Shown: positions 52,873 through 61,826, counted from the first letter of the stretch. The stretch: 64,000 nucleotides of DNA from Homoserinimonas sedimenticola (GCF_026094475.1 NZ_JAPELL010000001.1:1140326-1204325); one strand, 5' to 3'. Numbers and translations: made by a program. The notes: a model not told the origin generated them from the letters alone.

Positions 52873-54234
52873 TCAGACGGAGAAGTGCGCGAGCAGGCTG
52901 CGCCGCCCGAGCAGCCCGACGGGCTTGCCCTTGTCGAGCACGAGGAGGGTGCCCTGCGACACGAGCCGGGACTCCACCTCGTCGAGCGTCTCGCACACGC
53001 CGACCAGGGCGAGCGGCGGACCCATGATCTTGGAGATCGGGTCCTCCAGGCTCGCCGAAGAGGTGAGGAGGGCGTCGACGAGGATGTTCTCCGAGACACT
53101 GCCGACGACCTCTCCCAGCACGACGGGCGGCTCTGCCGAGAGCACGGGGAGGGCGGTGTAGGTGTGACCGGTCAGGAGGTTGACGGCTTCCCGCACAGTG
53201 TTCTCGAGACGCAAGTGAGGCAGGTCCTCCGCAGAGCCCGTGAACACGTCATGCACGCGTCGGTCGCTGCCGTCACCCGGCGCACCGAACCCGTGACTGT
53301 TGATCCAATGGTCGTTGAACAGCTTGCCGAGATAGCCACGGCCGCCGTCGGGCAGAAGAACGACGACGACGTCATCCGGCCCCATCGACTTCGCTGCCTC
53401 GAGCGCCGAGACCACCGCCATGCCGCTCGACCCGCCCACCAGCAGGCCCTCCTCGAGGGCGAGGCGCCGGGTCATGTCGAAGGCGTCGGCATCCGTCACC
53501 ATGATGATGTCGTCGACAACGCTCGGGTCGTAGGCGCCCGGCCAGAAATCCTCACCCACACCCTCGACGAGATAGGGGCGCCCCGTGCCCCCCGAGTAGA
53601 CGGAGCCCTCGGGGTCGGAGCCGATGACGCGCACGGCGCCGTCGGAGACCTCCTTGAGGTACTTGCCCGTGCCGCTGATGGTTCCGCCCGTGCCGACCCC
53701 CGCCACAAAGGCCGTCACGCGGCCCTCCGTGTCGCGCCAGATCTCGGGGCCGGTCGTCTCGTAGTGGCTGAGGGGCCCGTTGAGGTTCTGGTACTGGTTG
53801 GGCTTGAAGGCCCCGGGGATCTCCCGCGCGAGCCGGTCCGACACCGAGTAGTAGGACTCGGGGCTGTCGGGAGCTACTGCAGTGGGGGTCACGACGACCT
53901 CGGCGCCGTATGCCCTCAGCACATTGCGCTTGTCCTCTCCCACCTTGTCGGGGCAGACGAAGACGCAGCGATAGCCGCGCTGCTGCGCGACCAGCGCGAG
54001 CCCCACCCCCGTGTTGCCCGAAGTCGGTTCGACGATCGTGCCGCCGGGCTTCAGGTCGCCGGACTCCTCCGCCGCGTCGATGATCTTGGCGGCGATGCGG
54101 TCCTTCGACGAGCCTCCGGGGTTGAGGTACTCGACCTTGACGAGCACCGTCGCGGAAATCCCCTCCGTGACCCTGTTGAGCTTGACGAGGGGAGTGTTCC
54201 CGACCAGATCGAGGACGGTGTCTGCATACTTCAT
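52873..54234 (-). CDS. cbs: Cystathionine beta-synthase
   Basis: 453 residues: a PLP fold-type II catalytic domain (1 to about 310) and a C-terminal pair of CBS domains (about 335-453). Lys44 in NPGGSSKDRIA binds PLP; VEPTSGNTGVGLALVA and GVGTGGTISGTGKYLK are the substrate and phosphate loops. It condenses serine and homocysteine to cystathionine. The CBS pair sets it apart from plain cysteine synthases. Probably co-transcribed with the following metB-type gene. Confidence 0.92.
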   Translation of the reverse strand: MKYADTVLDLVGNTPLVKLNRVTEGISATVLVKVEYLNPGGSSKDRIAAKIIDAAEESGDLKPGGTIVEPTSGNTGVGLALVAQQRGYRCVFVCPDKVGEDKRNVLRAYGAEVVVTPTAVAPDSPESYYSVSDRLAREIPGAFKPNQYQNLNGPLSHYETTGPEIWRDTEGRVTAFVAGVGTGGTISGTGKYLKEVSDGAVRVIGSDPEGSVYSGGTGRPYLVEGVGEDFWPGAYDPSVVDDIIMVTDADAFDMTRRLALEEGLLVGGSSGMAVVSALEAAKSMGPDDVVVVLLPDGGRGYLGKLFNDHWINSHGFGAPGDGSDRRVHDVFTGSAEDLPHLRLENTVREAVNLLTGHTYTALPVLSAEPPVVLGEVVGSVSENILVDALLTSSASLEDPISKIMGPPLALVGVCETLDEVESRLVSQGTLLVLDKGKPVGLLGRRSLLAHFSV

Positions 54235-54415
54235 GGTTGAGCCAATCTACCAGCGGCATCCGGATGTTGCCCCGGGCTTGCACCCCGGACGGGGGCCGAG
54301 CGGCACGGAATTACGGTGCCACACACACGTTCTCCCTAGGGATGCCTCGTTAAGCTCGTCCTTGGGCCACCGCACCATGGCCCTCCACTGCCGATCGACC
54401 GACAGGACCACAGCC

Positions 54416-55129
54416 GTGTCACCACGCGACCCGAAGAACCCTGGCGGGGAGGCCCCCGTTCCTCCCGCAGCCAAAAAGCTGACCGTCAAGCAGGAGCGCG
54501 AACAGCGCCGGCTCGCCAAGGTCGAGGCCTTCAAGAAGCAGCAGGCCCGCGCCAAGCGCAACCGCATCATCGCCATTTCCCTCAGCTCGGTGGCGGCCGT
54601 CGCCGTGGTCGCCCTCATCGTGACGATCGTCGTGACGAGCAGCACGCCCGCCCGGGACCCAGAGTCGATCGACATTGCCGGGCTCGAGACGTGGAGCGAC
54701 ATCGACTATACGCACACGAATGAGGATGTCGACTATGAGGCGCTCTACGGGATGACCCCTCCCGCAGGCGGCAGCCACAACCAGTACTGGCTCAACTGCG
54801 GCATCTATGAGGAGCCGCAGACGGAGGAGAACGCGGTCCACGCGCTCGAGCACGGCGCCGTCTGGGTCACCTACAACCCCGAGGATGTTGCGGGCGACGA
54901 TCTCGAGACGCTGCGCGACTCGCTCCCCGGCAGCTACATCATCCTCTCCCCCATCGAAGGCCTCGAGGCACCCGTCGTGGCCTCCGCCTGGGGTGCCCAG
55001 GTCATGCTCGACGGCGTCGATGACGAGCGACTGGGTGACTTCATCGAGAAGTACTGGCAGTCCGGCGACGTGCCCGAGCCCGGCGCGCGCTGCGACGGGG
55101 CGATCGATGGACCCGGCAAGCTCGCCTGA
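54416..55129 (+). CDS. DUF3105 membrane protein
   Basis: 237 residues. GTG at 54416 follows AGGACC; the open frame upstream is antisense to cbs. A charged, coiled-coil-like segment (about 22-50, KQEREQRRLAKVEAFKKQQA) precedes one membrane helix (51-74); the rest is the extracytoplasmic DUF3105 domain with HNQYWLNCGIYEEP and ALEHGAVWVTY, containing conserved His and Cys residues that could bind metal. Overlaps the DUF305 gene start by 23 nt. Function unknown. Confidence 0.86.
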   Translation: MSPRDPKNPGGEAPVPPAAKKLTVKQEREQRRLAKVEAFKKQQARAKRNRIIAISLSSVAAVAVVALIVTIVVTSSTPARDPESIDIAGLETWSDIDYTHTNEDVDYEALYGMTPPAGGSHNQYWLNCGIYEEPQTEENAVHALEHGAVWVTYNPEDVAGDDLETLRDSLPGSYIILSPIEGLEAPVVASAWGAQVMLDGVDDERLGDFIEKYWQSGDVPEPGARCDGAIDGPGKLA

Positions 55130-55781
55130 CGCTGCCCCGCCACGGATGTCGACGAGGCTCATCGTCGCGATCATCCTGGGCGGAGCGCTGCTCGCCGCGC
55201 TCGCCTTCGGGGTGGGGTACTTCGCCGCACCCAGCGAGAGCACACCCTCGACGACGAGCGCCGAGGCTGGCTTCGCGAGGGACATGCAGGTGCACCACAA
55301 TCAGGCCGTGCGGATGTCGTTCATCGTGCGCGAGAACACCGAGGACCGCGAGATCGCGACACTCGCCTACGACATCGCGACCGCCCAGCAGCAGCAGGCC
55401 GGCCAGATGTTCGGGTGGCTTGAGGTGTGGGGGCTTCCCCAGGCGGCATCCGAGCCCTCCATGACGTGGATGTCTCGGCCCACGCTCGACGGAGCCGGGC
55501 ACGATCACGGCGAGGGCGACACCGCCCACGCGCCGGGCGAGCTCATGCCGGGACTCGCGACCGCCGAGCAGATGGCCGAGCTCGAATCCCTCACGGGCGT
55601 CGAGGCGGAGGCCTACTACCTTGAGCTCATGATCGCGCACCACGAGGGTGGCGTCGAGATGGCGCAGGCGGTGCTCGACCGCAGCGACAACCGTGTCGTG
55701 CGGCAACTCGCGAGCGGCCTCGTCGCGGTGCAGGAGAAGGAGATCGCCCTCATGGAGGAGCTTCTGGCCGAGCGCCGCTGA
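55107..55781 (+). CDS. DUF305 membrane-anchored ferritin-like protein
   Basis: 224 residues. One N-terminal membrane helix (about 17-38), then the four-helix DUF305 domain with the paired histidine motifs VHHNQAVRMS and MIAHHEGGVEMA. DUF305 proteins are often linked to copper or other metal handling, but no activity is established here. ATG at 55107 lies inside the DUF3105 gene, indicating coupling; an ATG at 55146 is an alternative. A HDHGEGDTAH stretch in the middle is further His/Asp-rich. Confidence 0.86.
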   Translation: MDPASSPDAAPPRMSTRLIVAIILGGALLAALAFGVGYFAAPSESTPSTTSAEAGFARDMQVHHNQAVRMSFIVRENTEDREIATLAYDIATAQQQQAGQMFGWLEVWGLPQAASEPSMTWMSRPTLDGAGHDHGEGDTAHAPGELMPGLATAEQMAELESLTGVEAEAYYLELMIAHHEGGVEMAQAVLDRSDNRVVRQLASGLVAVQEKEIALMEELLAERR

Positions 55782-55793
55782 CGATCAGGTTCA

Positions 55794-55849
55794 CGAGACT
55801 GCACACGCGGGCCATTCCTCTCGGGGAGTGGCCCGTTTGTGCAGTCTCG
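55794..55849. terminator. Large two-tier hairpin between convergent genes
   Basis: Outer arms CGAGACTGCACA and TGTGCAGTCTCG pair perfectly (12 bp); inside, CGGGCCATTCC pairs with GGAGTGGCCCG with one G-T type mismatch. The element lies 13 bp after the DUF305 stop and 26 bp beyond the zinc-ribbon stop, so it may terminate both, but it is longer than a usual terminator. Confidence 0.65.
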
Positions 55850-55874
55850 GCGCATAGCTAAGCGCCCGCGCTGC

Positions 55875-56126
55875 TCAGCGGCGCGAGAACAGCGAAAGCA
55901 TGCGCTTCGCGACGCCCGGCTCGGGCTGCGGCTGCTCGGCCTCGGCGACGAACGCGATGTGGTGGCATCCGTTGCACAGGGCGAGCGTCCGGTGCTGCGC
56001 GAGGCCCGTACCGAAGTAGGGGTTCGGCGTGAGCGCCATCGACGAGCCACACGAGGGGCACTCAAGCGTGGGCGCGGGCGCGGCGGGGACGGCTGAATAG
56101 GTCGGCTGCAGGGTGGCGACAGACAT
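55875..56126 (-). CDS. Small zinc-ribbon protein, function unknown
   Basis: 83 residues from ATG at 56126. Two CxxC knuckles, CPSCG (Cys23, Cys26) and CNGC (Cys51, Cys54) followed by HH, suggest one bound zinc. The N-terminus is Ala/Pro-rich and the C-terminus basic (VAKRMLSLFSRR), possibly an amphipathic membrane-touching helix. The open frame extends upstream to 56531 through the exporter gene and is not real there. No Shine-Dalgarno is obvious. I do not recognise a named family. Confidence 0.65.
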   Translation of the reverse strand: MSVATLQPTYSAVPAAPAPTLECPSCGSSMALTPNPYFGTGLAQHRTLALCNGCHHIAFVAEAEQPQPEPGVAKRMLSLFSRR

Positions 56127-56257
56127 GACTGTGCTCGTTTCGGGTAAGCGTTGCCTTCGCGCCTTTTCGGGTGGCGCTCGGGCTCGGGGTTCGGGTTCGG
56201 GTACTGCTGTTGTCTGGACCACCGGGAGGCGTTCGGGCGCTTCCCTGCCCTCATGAT

Positions 56258-56297
56258 GGCGCCTCGCCGGCGCCTGCGGGGAGCCCCCAGACGGGGG
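56258..56297 (-). terminator. Paired hairpins after the ABC exporter
   Basis: CCCCC-AGAC-GGGGG (56284-56297), 7 bp beyond the exporter stop codon, and GGCGCC-TCGCC-GGCGCC (56258-56274) further on. Together a likely factor-independent or pausing terminator. The remaining bases to 56127 show only short TTCGGG-like repeats. Confidence 0.5.
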
Positions 56298-56304
56298 GCG
56301 GATG

Positions 56305-58179
56305 CTACGCGGTCGCCGCCTGCCGGCGGTACAGCCGCGCATACAGCCCGTCCAGGGCCAGCAGGTCCTCGTGGCGGCCCCGCTCGACGACCCGGCCGCG
56401 CTCGACGACGAGGATGACGTCGGCCGCCGCGACGGTGGAGAGCCGGTGGGCGATCGCGATGGTCGTGCGTCCGCTCGCGGCCTCGTCGAGCGCCGCCTGC
56501 ACGAGCCGCTCCGAGACGCTGTCGAGGGCACTCGTCGCCTCGTCGAGGATCAGCACGGCGGGGTCCTTGAGCAGCACCCGTGCGATCGCGACGCGCTGCT
56601 TCTCGCCGCCGCTCAGCCGGTAGCCGCGCTCCCCCACGACCGTCTCGTAACCGTCGGGGAACGACATGATGGTCTCGTGGATGTGCGCCTTGCGGGCCGC
56701 CTCCTCGAGTTCCTGTGACGTGGCATCCGGTTTGGCGTAGCGCAGGTTCTCGGCGATCGTCGCGTGGAAGAGATAGGTCTCCTGGCTCACGATGCCGATG
56801 TGCCGCATGAGATCTTCGCCCTGCAGGTCGCGCACGTCGACGCCCGCGAAGCGCACGGTTCCTTCGCTCGCCTCATAAAGGCGCGGCACCAGGTAGGACA
56901 CGGTCGTCTTGCCCGCCCCCGAGGGTCCGACGAACGCCGCATACTGCCCCGGCTCGATTGTGAAGCTGACGTCGTTGAGGGTCGCGGGTGCCGCATCCGT
57001 CGCCCCCGGATAGCGGAAACTCACCCCCTCGAAGTCGATGCGCCCCAGCTGCTCGGCGGGCACCGGGCGCGCGTCTGGACTGTCGGAGATGGAGGGCGTG
57101 AGGTCGAGGTACTCGAAGATGCGGGCGAAGAGCGCGGAGGAGGTCTGCAGGTCGAGGGCGACACGCAGCAGACCCATGAGCGGCCACATGAGGCGCGCCT
57201 GCACGGTTGTGAAGGCGACGACCGTGCCCGCAGTCACGGGCACGTCGCGCAAGATGAGCCACGCCGCGACGAGGTAGATGATGGCGGGGATGATGGAGAG
57301 GAACACCTGCACGGTCGCGAAGAACCACTGCCCGCTCATGGTCTGCCGCACCTGCAGGTCGATCTGGCGATGGTTCTCGTCGGTGTAGCGCTCGACCTCA
57401 GCACCCTGCCGCGTGAAGCTCTTGGAGAGCAGGATGCCGCTCACGCTGAGTGCCTCCTGCGTAATGGCGGTCAGGTTGCTCAGCGACTCCTGGGTCGCGG
57501 CGGCGATGCGGGCGCGGATGATGCCGATGCGCCGCTGCGCGAGCACGAGCGCGGGCATGATCAGGAGGGTCACGACCGTCATCTGCCAGCTGAGCAACAG
57601 CATCGCGATGACGGCGGCGACGACCGTGACGGTGTTGCCGATGACGCTTGAGACCGTGTTGCTGAGTACGCCAGCGACGCCGCCGACGTCGTTCTGCAGT
57701 CGTGACTGGATGGCCCCGGTCCTCGTGCGGGTGAAGAAGCCGAGCTCCATGCGCTGCAGGTGCTCGAAGAGGCGGATGCGCAGCTCGCCCATGACCCGGT
57801 TGCCGACGGATGCGGTAAGCCACGTCTGCCACACGCCGAGAGCTGCGGATGCCACCCACAGGGCGATCATGATGCCGACGAGTTCGAGGAGCACCGGCAC
57901 GTTGGGGCCGCCCTCCTCGGGGAAGAGCCCACGGTCGAACGCCTCCTGCGTCAGCAGGGGCGGGACGACACTGATGCCGGCTCCCAGCAGCACGAGCGCG
58001 ATCGTCAGCGTAAGGGTGCGCCGGTGCGGGGCGAAGAGTTCACCGATGCGCCGAAGCAGGTGCGGGATGTGCGGCGCCTCGGCGTTTTCGCGGCGTTGCG
58101 CCTCGGGGTCGGCGCTCGAGATCCGGGTGCGCTGCTTCCCGAACCGTCCCACCTGGGGTGGGTGCCCGCCTGCGCTCAT
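56305..58179 (-). CDS. ABC exporter, fused membrane and ATPase domains
   Basis: 624 residues. Six-helix exporter domain (about 45-340), then an ATPase with Walker A GPSGAGKTT, signature LSGGEKQRV and Walker B VLILDEATSALD. Works as a homodimer or heterodimer exporting lipids, drugs or peptides. ATG at 58179 is preferred; a GTG two codons earlier is possible. It follows the alpha-glucoside importer genes but is separated by a hairpin, so a link is not implied. Confidence 0.92.
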   Translation of the reverse strand: MSAGGHPPQVGRFGKQRTRISSADPEAQRRENAEAPHIPHLLRRIGELFAPHRRTLTLTIALVLLGAGISVVPPLLTQEAFDRGLFPEEGGPNVPVLLELVGIMIALWVASAALGVWQTWLTASVGNRVMGELRIRLFEHLQRMELGFFTRTRTGAIQSRLQNDVGGVAGVLSNTVSSVIGNTVTVVAAVIAMLLLSWQMTVVTLLIMPALVLAQRRIGIIRARIAAATQESLSNLTAITQEALSVSGILLSKSFTRQGAEVERYTDENHRQIDLQVRQTMSGQWFFATVQVFLSIIPAIIYLVAAWLILRDVPVTAGTVVAFTTVQARLMWPLMGLLRVALDLQTSSALFARIFEYLDLTPSISDSPDARPVPAEQLGRIDFEGVSFRYPGATDAAPATLNDVSFTIEPGQYAAFVGPSGAGKTTVSYLVPRLYEASEGTVRFAGVDVRDLQGEDLMRHIGIVSQETYLFHATIAENLRYAKPDATSQELEEAARKAHIHETIMSFPDGYETVVGERGYRLSGGEKQRVAIARVLLKDPAVLILDEATSALDSVSERLVQAALDEAASGRTTIAIAHRLSTVAAADVILVVERGRVVERGRHEDLLALDGLYARLYRRQAATA

Positions 58180-58216
58180 CAGCACACACTAACCGGTGCC
58201 GGGGCCGCGGTATTCC

Positions 58217-58233
58217 ACCCGCCGGCGGCGGGT
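58217..58233 (-). terminator. Hairpin after the AglG-type permease gene
   Basis: ACCCGCC-GGC-GGCGGGT, a perfect 7-bp stem 5 bp beyond the permease stop. Probable operon end. Confidence 0.5.
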
Positions 58234-58238
58234 CTGCG

Positions 58239-59192
58239 TCAGCCCTTCGTCGAGCCCGCCAGGAGCCCTCGCACGAAGTATCGCTGCAGGCTGAAGAACA
58301 CGATGAGGGGCACGATGATCGAGATGAATGCGGCGGCGGGGAGCCGGTGCACATTGCGACCGTAGTTGCCGGAAAGCTCAGCGAGCCGCTGCGTCAGAGG
58401 CGCGACATCCACACCGCCACCGGAGAAGACGAGGGCGACCAGCAGGTCGTTCCAGACCCACAGGAACTGGAAAATCGCGAAGCTCGCGAGCGCGGGCATC
58501 GCGAGCGGCAACACGATGCGGAAGAAGGTCTGGAAGTGGTTGGCCCCGTCGACCCGGGCCGCCTCGATCACGTCGCGCGGGATCTCGGCGATGAAGTTGT
58601 GCAGCAGGAAGATCGCGAGCGGCAGGCCGAAGATCGTGTGCGCGATCCACACCGCCGGGAAGGTGCCGCTGATGCCGAGCACGCCCGAGAAGATCTGCAG
58701 GAGCGGGATGAGGGCCATCTGCAGTGGCACGATCTGCAGCGCGAAGACCCCGATGAAGATCGCGGCGCTGAAGCGGAACTTGATCCACGCGAAGGCGTAG
58801 GCCGCGAGTGACGCCAGCACGAGCGGGAAGAGCGTGGCGGGGATCGCGACGACGATCGAGTTGATGAAATACGACCCCAGGTTCGCTGATGACGCGCCCG
58901 TCGTCGTGAGGACCTCGATGTAGTTGTCGAAGGTGAAGCCCCAGTTGCTGAAGATCGTCCACCAACCGGAGCCCTCGATCTCCTCCTCCGGACGGAAGGA
59001 GGTGATGAAGAGGCCCGCCGTGGGGATGGTCCACAGCACCGCGATGATGATCGCGCCCGCCGTCGCCCACTTCGAGGTGAGGGTCTTCTTGGCCCGGTCG
59101 GCCGCCCCGTCGGGACGCCGCCGCCGCTGCCGGCGCTTGGAGTTGAGCGGCGAGTCGAGGACCGCTTCGGAGGGGGCGCTCGTGGTGCTCAT
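58239..59192 (-). CDS. aglG: CUT1 ABC transporter permease, alpha-glucoside type (AglG)
   Basis: 317 residues, six predicted helices after a very basic N-terminus. EAA loop IEAARVDGANHFQTFFRIVL. The segment between helices 1 and 2 (GSGWWTIFSNWGFTFDNYIE) is long, as in AglG. ATG at 59192 overlaps the AglF stop by 4 nt; the frame is open to 59930 only as a shadow of aglF. Confidence 0.88.
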   Translation of the reverse strand: MSTTSAPSEAVLDSPLNSKRRQRRRRPDGAADRAKKTLTSKWATAGAIIIAVLWTIPTAGLFITSFRPEEEIEGSGWWTIFSNWGFTFDNYIEVLTTTGASSANLGSYFINSIVVAIPATLFPLVLASLAAYAFAWIKFRFSAAIFIGVFALQIVPLQMALIPLLQIFSGVLGISGTFPAVWIAHTIFGLPLAIFLLHNFIAEIPRDVIEAARVDGANHFQTFFRIVLPLAMPALASFAIFQFLWVWNDLLVALVFSGGGVDVAPLTQRLAELSGNYGRNVHRLPAAAFISIIVPLIVFFSLQRYFVRGLLAGSTKG

Positions 59193-60232
59193 CGGATCTC
59201 CCTCTGCTTTCGCATGACTCGCACGTTGTAGATGATGATCGGCAGCACCATGATGAACAGCACGACCGCGAGCGCGGCGCCCTGGCCCCATTCGGCGCGG
59301 TTGAAGGCCTGCGTGTACATCTCGTTGGCGACCACGCTCGTGCCGTAGTTGCCACCTGTCATGGTGCGGACGATGTCGAAGACCTTGAGGGTTGCGATCG
59401 TGATGGTCGTCACGACGACCACGAGGGTGCTGCGGATGCCCGGAACCGTGACGTTCCAGAACTGCTGCCACGCGTTCGCGCCGTCGAGACGGGAGGCCTC
59501 GATGATCTCGGCGGGCACCGCCTTGATGGCGGCCGAGAGCAGCACCATCGCGAAACCGGTCTGGATCCAGATCATGACGAGGATGAGAAAGAAGGTGTTC
59601 CAGGGCGACTCGATGAGGAACTGGTGGGGCTCCCCGCCGAACCAGACGATGATCTGGTTGAGCAGGCCGATCTGCTCGTAGCCCTCCGCCCGGTACTCGT
59701 ACATGAAGCGCCAGATGATGCCTGCCCCGACAAAGGAGATCGCCATGGGGAGGAAGACGAGCGACTTGAGTACCTTCTCGCCCGCTGACTTGTCGATGAA
59801 GACGGCGTAGGCGAGTCCGATCGCGGTCGAGAGGGCGGGCACGAGGAGCACCCAGACGAGCGTGTTGCCGAGCACGCGCAGGATCTCCTGCTGCGTGAAC
59901 ATCCACACGAAGTTGTCGATGCCGACCCACTCGCCCTGGCGGTCGGTGAAGGCGAGGTAAATGGTCTGTACGGCGGGATAGACGAGACCGATCAGCAAGA
60001 GGAGCAGCGCCGGCGCCACGAAGACCGTGAGCTGCACGACGTCGCGGATTCTCTTCGGCGTGCGATCGGCGAAGAAGAGAACAAGGCCGATGACGGCCGC
60101 GAATGCCGCGACGCCGATGATCAGCACGCCGAACTTCTCGAAGGTTGGACCCCAGAAATCGCCGCGTCGTGCCGCCGGGAGAACGGCGTGTACGAACTCG
60201 GCGAGCTGCGCTCCCACGGGACCTGCGCCCAT
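59189..60232 (-). CDS. aglF: CUT1 ABC transporter permease, alpha-glucoside type (AglF)
   Basis: 347 residues, longer than MalF-like permeases here because of an extra N-terminal helix (about 35-55), a trait of AglF. FTDRQGEWVGIDNFVWMFTQ and the EAA loop IEASRLDGANAWQQFWNVTV support this. ATG at 60232 follows GAGGAGC. Likely substrates are sucrose, maltose, trehalose or similar alpha-glucosides by family; no glucosidase gene is adjacent. Confidence 0.88.
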   Translation of the reverse strand: MGAGPVGAQLAEFVHAVLPAARRGDFWGPTFEKFGVLIIGVAAFAAVIGLVLFFADRTPKRIRDVVQLTVFVAPALLLLLIGLVYPAVQTIYLAFTDRQGEWVGIDNFVWMFTQQEILRVLGNTLVWVLLVPALSTAIGLAYAVFIDKSAGEKVLKSLVFLPMAISFVGAGIIWRFMYEYRAEGYEQIGLLNQIIVWFGGEPHQFLIESPWNTFFLILVMIWIQTGFAMVLLSAAIKAVPAEIIEASRLDGANAWQQFWNVTVPGIRSTLVVVVTTITIATLKVFDIVRTMTGGNYGTSVVANEMYTQAFNRAEWGQGAALAVVLFIMVLPIIIYNVRVMRKQREIR

Positions 60233-60307
60233 GACTTGCTCCTCGTCTCGGTGGGCGCCGCGCTCTATCGGGTCGCGGCGCCGCAGAACAGGGTGTGCGG
60301 GGGCCGC

Positions 60308-60336
60308 CGGCCCGCGGGGATCGATTCCGCGGGCCG
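60308..60336 (-). terminator. Hairpin between binding-protein and permease genes
   Basis: A perfect 10-bp stem (CGGCCCGCGG/CCGCGGGCCG) with a 9-nt loop, 22 bp beyond the binding-protein stop. Confidence 0.6.
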
Positions 60337-60358
60337 ACGACCTCGTGTCACCGCACTA

Positions 60359-61702
60359 TCAGGGGAAGCTCGCGTCGATGCGCGAGGTGACCGCCTCGGT
60401 GCTGTCGCCACCGATCCAGTTGACCATCCCCTCCCAGAAGGAGCTCGTGCCCACGGCGGCGGGCATGAGGTCGGAGCCGTCGAAGCGGAAGACGGTGTCC
60501 TCGCCCTGCAGGATCTCCATCGACTGGGCGCCGATCTCGCTGCCGGCGACGGAGGGGTCGACGCCGTTGTTGGCACTGATGACACCGCCGAGACCGACGC
60601 GGATGTTCGCCCACGTGTCGCTCGAGAGGAACTGCTGCACGGCATCCGTCGCGGGGTCGTCGTTGAACGCCGCGACGAACTCGCCGCCGCCCGTCACCGA
60701 GTCACCGGCATCCGGGTCGACCTTGGGGGTCAGGAAGGCCCACACGTCGCCGTCCTCGGCCACCTCGACATCCTCGCCCCACTGGGCCTCGTAGAAGGAG
60801 GCCTGGTGGTGCAGGGAGCAGTTGCCGTCGAGGATCGCAAGGCCCGCGTCCTGGAATGTCGTCGAGTTGATCGACTCGACGCCACCGAAGCCACCGTTGA
60901 CGTAGTCAGGGTTGCGCAGGATCTCTCCCGCCGCGTCGAAGGCCTCCTGGATCTCGGGCGAGGAGAACTCCAGCTCGCCCGCAACCCACTGGTCGTATGC
61001 CTCGGGGCCGTGCATACGCAGCACGAGGTCCTCGATCCAGTCTGTGCCCGGCCATCCGGTTGCGTCGCCCGAGCCGAAGCCCACGCACCAGGGGCGGTAG
61101 GTGGCCGTCGTGTTCTCAGCCATCTCCTCCGTGAGGTCCATGAGCTCGTCCCAGGTCTCCGGCACCTCGTAGCCGTTCTCCTCGAAGTCGGCCGGGGAGT
61201 ACCAGATGTAACCCTTGACGCTCGCCATGAGGGGTGCCGCGTAGAACTCGCCGTCGACCGAGCCGTAGCCCTTCCACGACTCCGACCAGAACTCGTCGAC
61301 GTTGGCCTCGACCTCGGCGGAGGCGGGCACGACGGCCCCATCGCCGATGAGTCGCTGCAGGAGTCCGGGCTGCGGGACGATCATGATGTCGGGGGCGTCG
61401 CCCGCCGCGACGCGCACGTTGATCTGGGTCTCGGCCTCCTGCGTGCCGACGTAGTCGATCGTGATGCCGGTGCAGTCCTCGAAGTCCATCCACGACTCGA
61501 CCAGCTGGTCGGCCTCGACGTCGATGATGGTGGCGTAGACCTCGACGCTCGCGTCTTCGAAGGTGCCGTACTGCTCGTAGTCGGAGCAGTCGACGTCGCC
61601 GCCGCCTCCCCCGTCGCCTCCAGAGCATCCGGCGAGGACAAGGCCGGCCGCGCCGGCCACGGCCACCGCGGCGAGTCCGCGATGACGAAGTGCTGTGAAC
61701 AT
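60359..61702 (-). CDS. aglE: ABC importer solute-binding lipoprotein, alpha-glucoside type (AglE)
   Basis: 447 residues. Signal peptide with lipobox LAGC (Cys26), then a Gly/Asp-rich linker and a large binding domain (MDFEDCTGITIDYVGTQEAE; TWDELMDLTEEMAENTTATY; PWCVGFGSGDATGWPGTDWI). The last motif is typical of AglE-like proteins. ATG at 61702 follows GGAGGAATC. First gene of aglE-aglF-aglG; a LacI-type site lies about 110 bp upstream. Confidence 0.87.
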   Translation of the reverse strand: MFTALRHRGLAAVAVAGAAGLVLAGCSGGDGGGGGDVDCSDYEQYGTFEDASVEVYATIIDVEADQLVESWMDFEDCTGITIDYVGTQEAETQINVRVAAGDAPDIMIVPQPGLLQRLIGDGAVVPASAEVEANVDEFWSESWKGYGSVDGEFYAAPLMASVKGYIWYSPADFEENGYEVPETWDELMDLTEEMAENTTATYRPWCVGFGSGDATGWPGTDWIEDLVLRMHGPEAYDQWVAGELEFSSPEIQEAFDAAGEILRNPDYVNGGFGGVESINSTTFQDAGLAILDGNCSLHHQASFYEAQWGEDVEVAEDGDVWAFLTPKVDPDAGDSVTGGGEFVAAFNDDPATDAVQQFLSSDTWANIRVGLGGVISANNGVDPSVAGSEIGAQSMEILQGEDTVFRFDGSDLMPAAVGTSSFWEGMVNWIGGDSTEAVTSRIDASFP

Positions 61703-61786
61703 TCGATTCCTCCTCGTTGAGGTCGCAGGTGCTGGGATGTGTGCACGCGCGAACCGCGGCGCACCCCCATCCAGGGGTACTCATTG

Positions 61787-61826
61787 TGACGCTACGTCAG
61801 CGATCGCGGCTATGCAAGCGTTTGCG
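61787..61826. promoter_or_regulatory. Candidate operators in the divergent region before aglE and the surface-protein gene
   Basis: TGACG-CTA-CGTCA (61787-61799) is a perfect inverted repeat, and TGCAAGCGTTTGCG (61813-61826) is a LacI-like near-palindrome with central CG. No regulator gene lies next to them. The rest of the 306-bp gap 61703-62008 shows nothing I can name. Confidence 0.45.
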
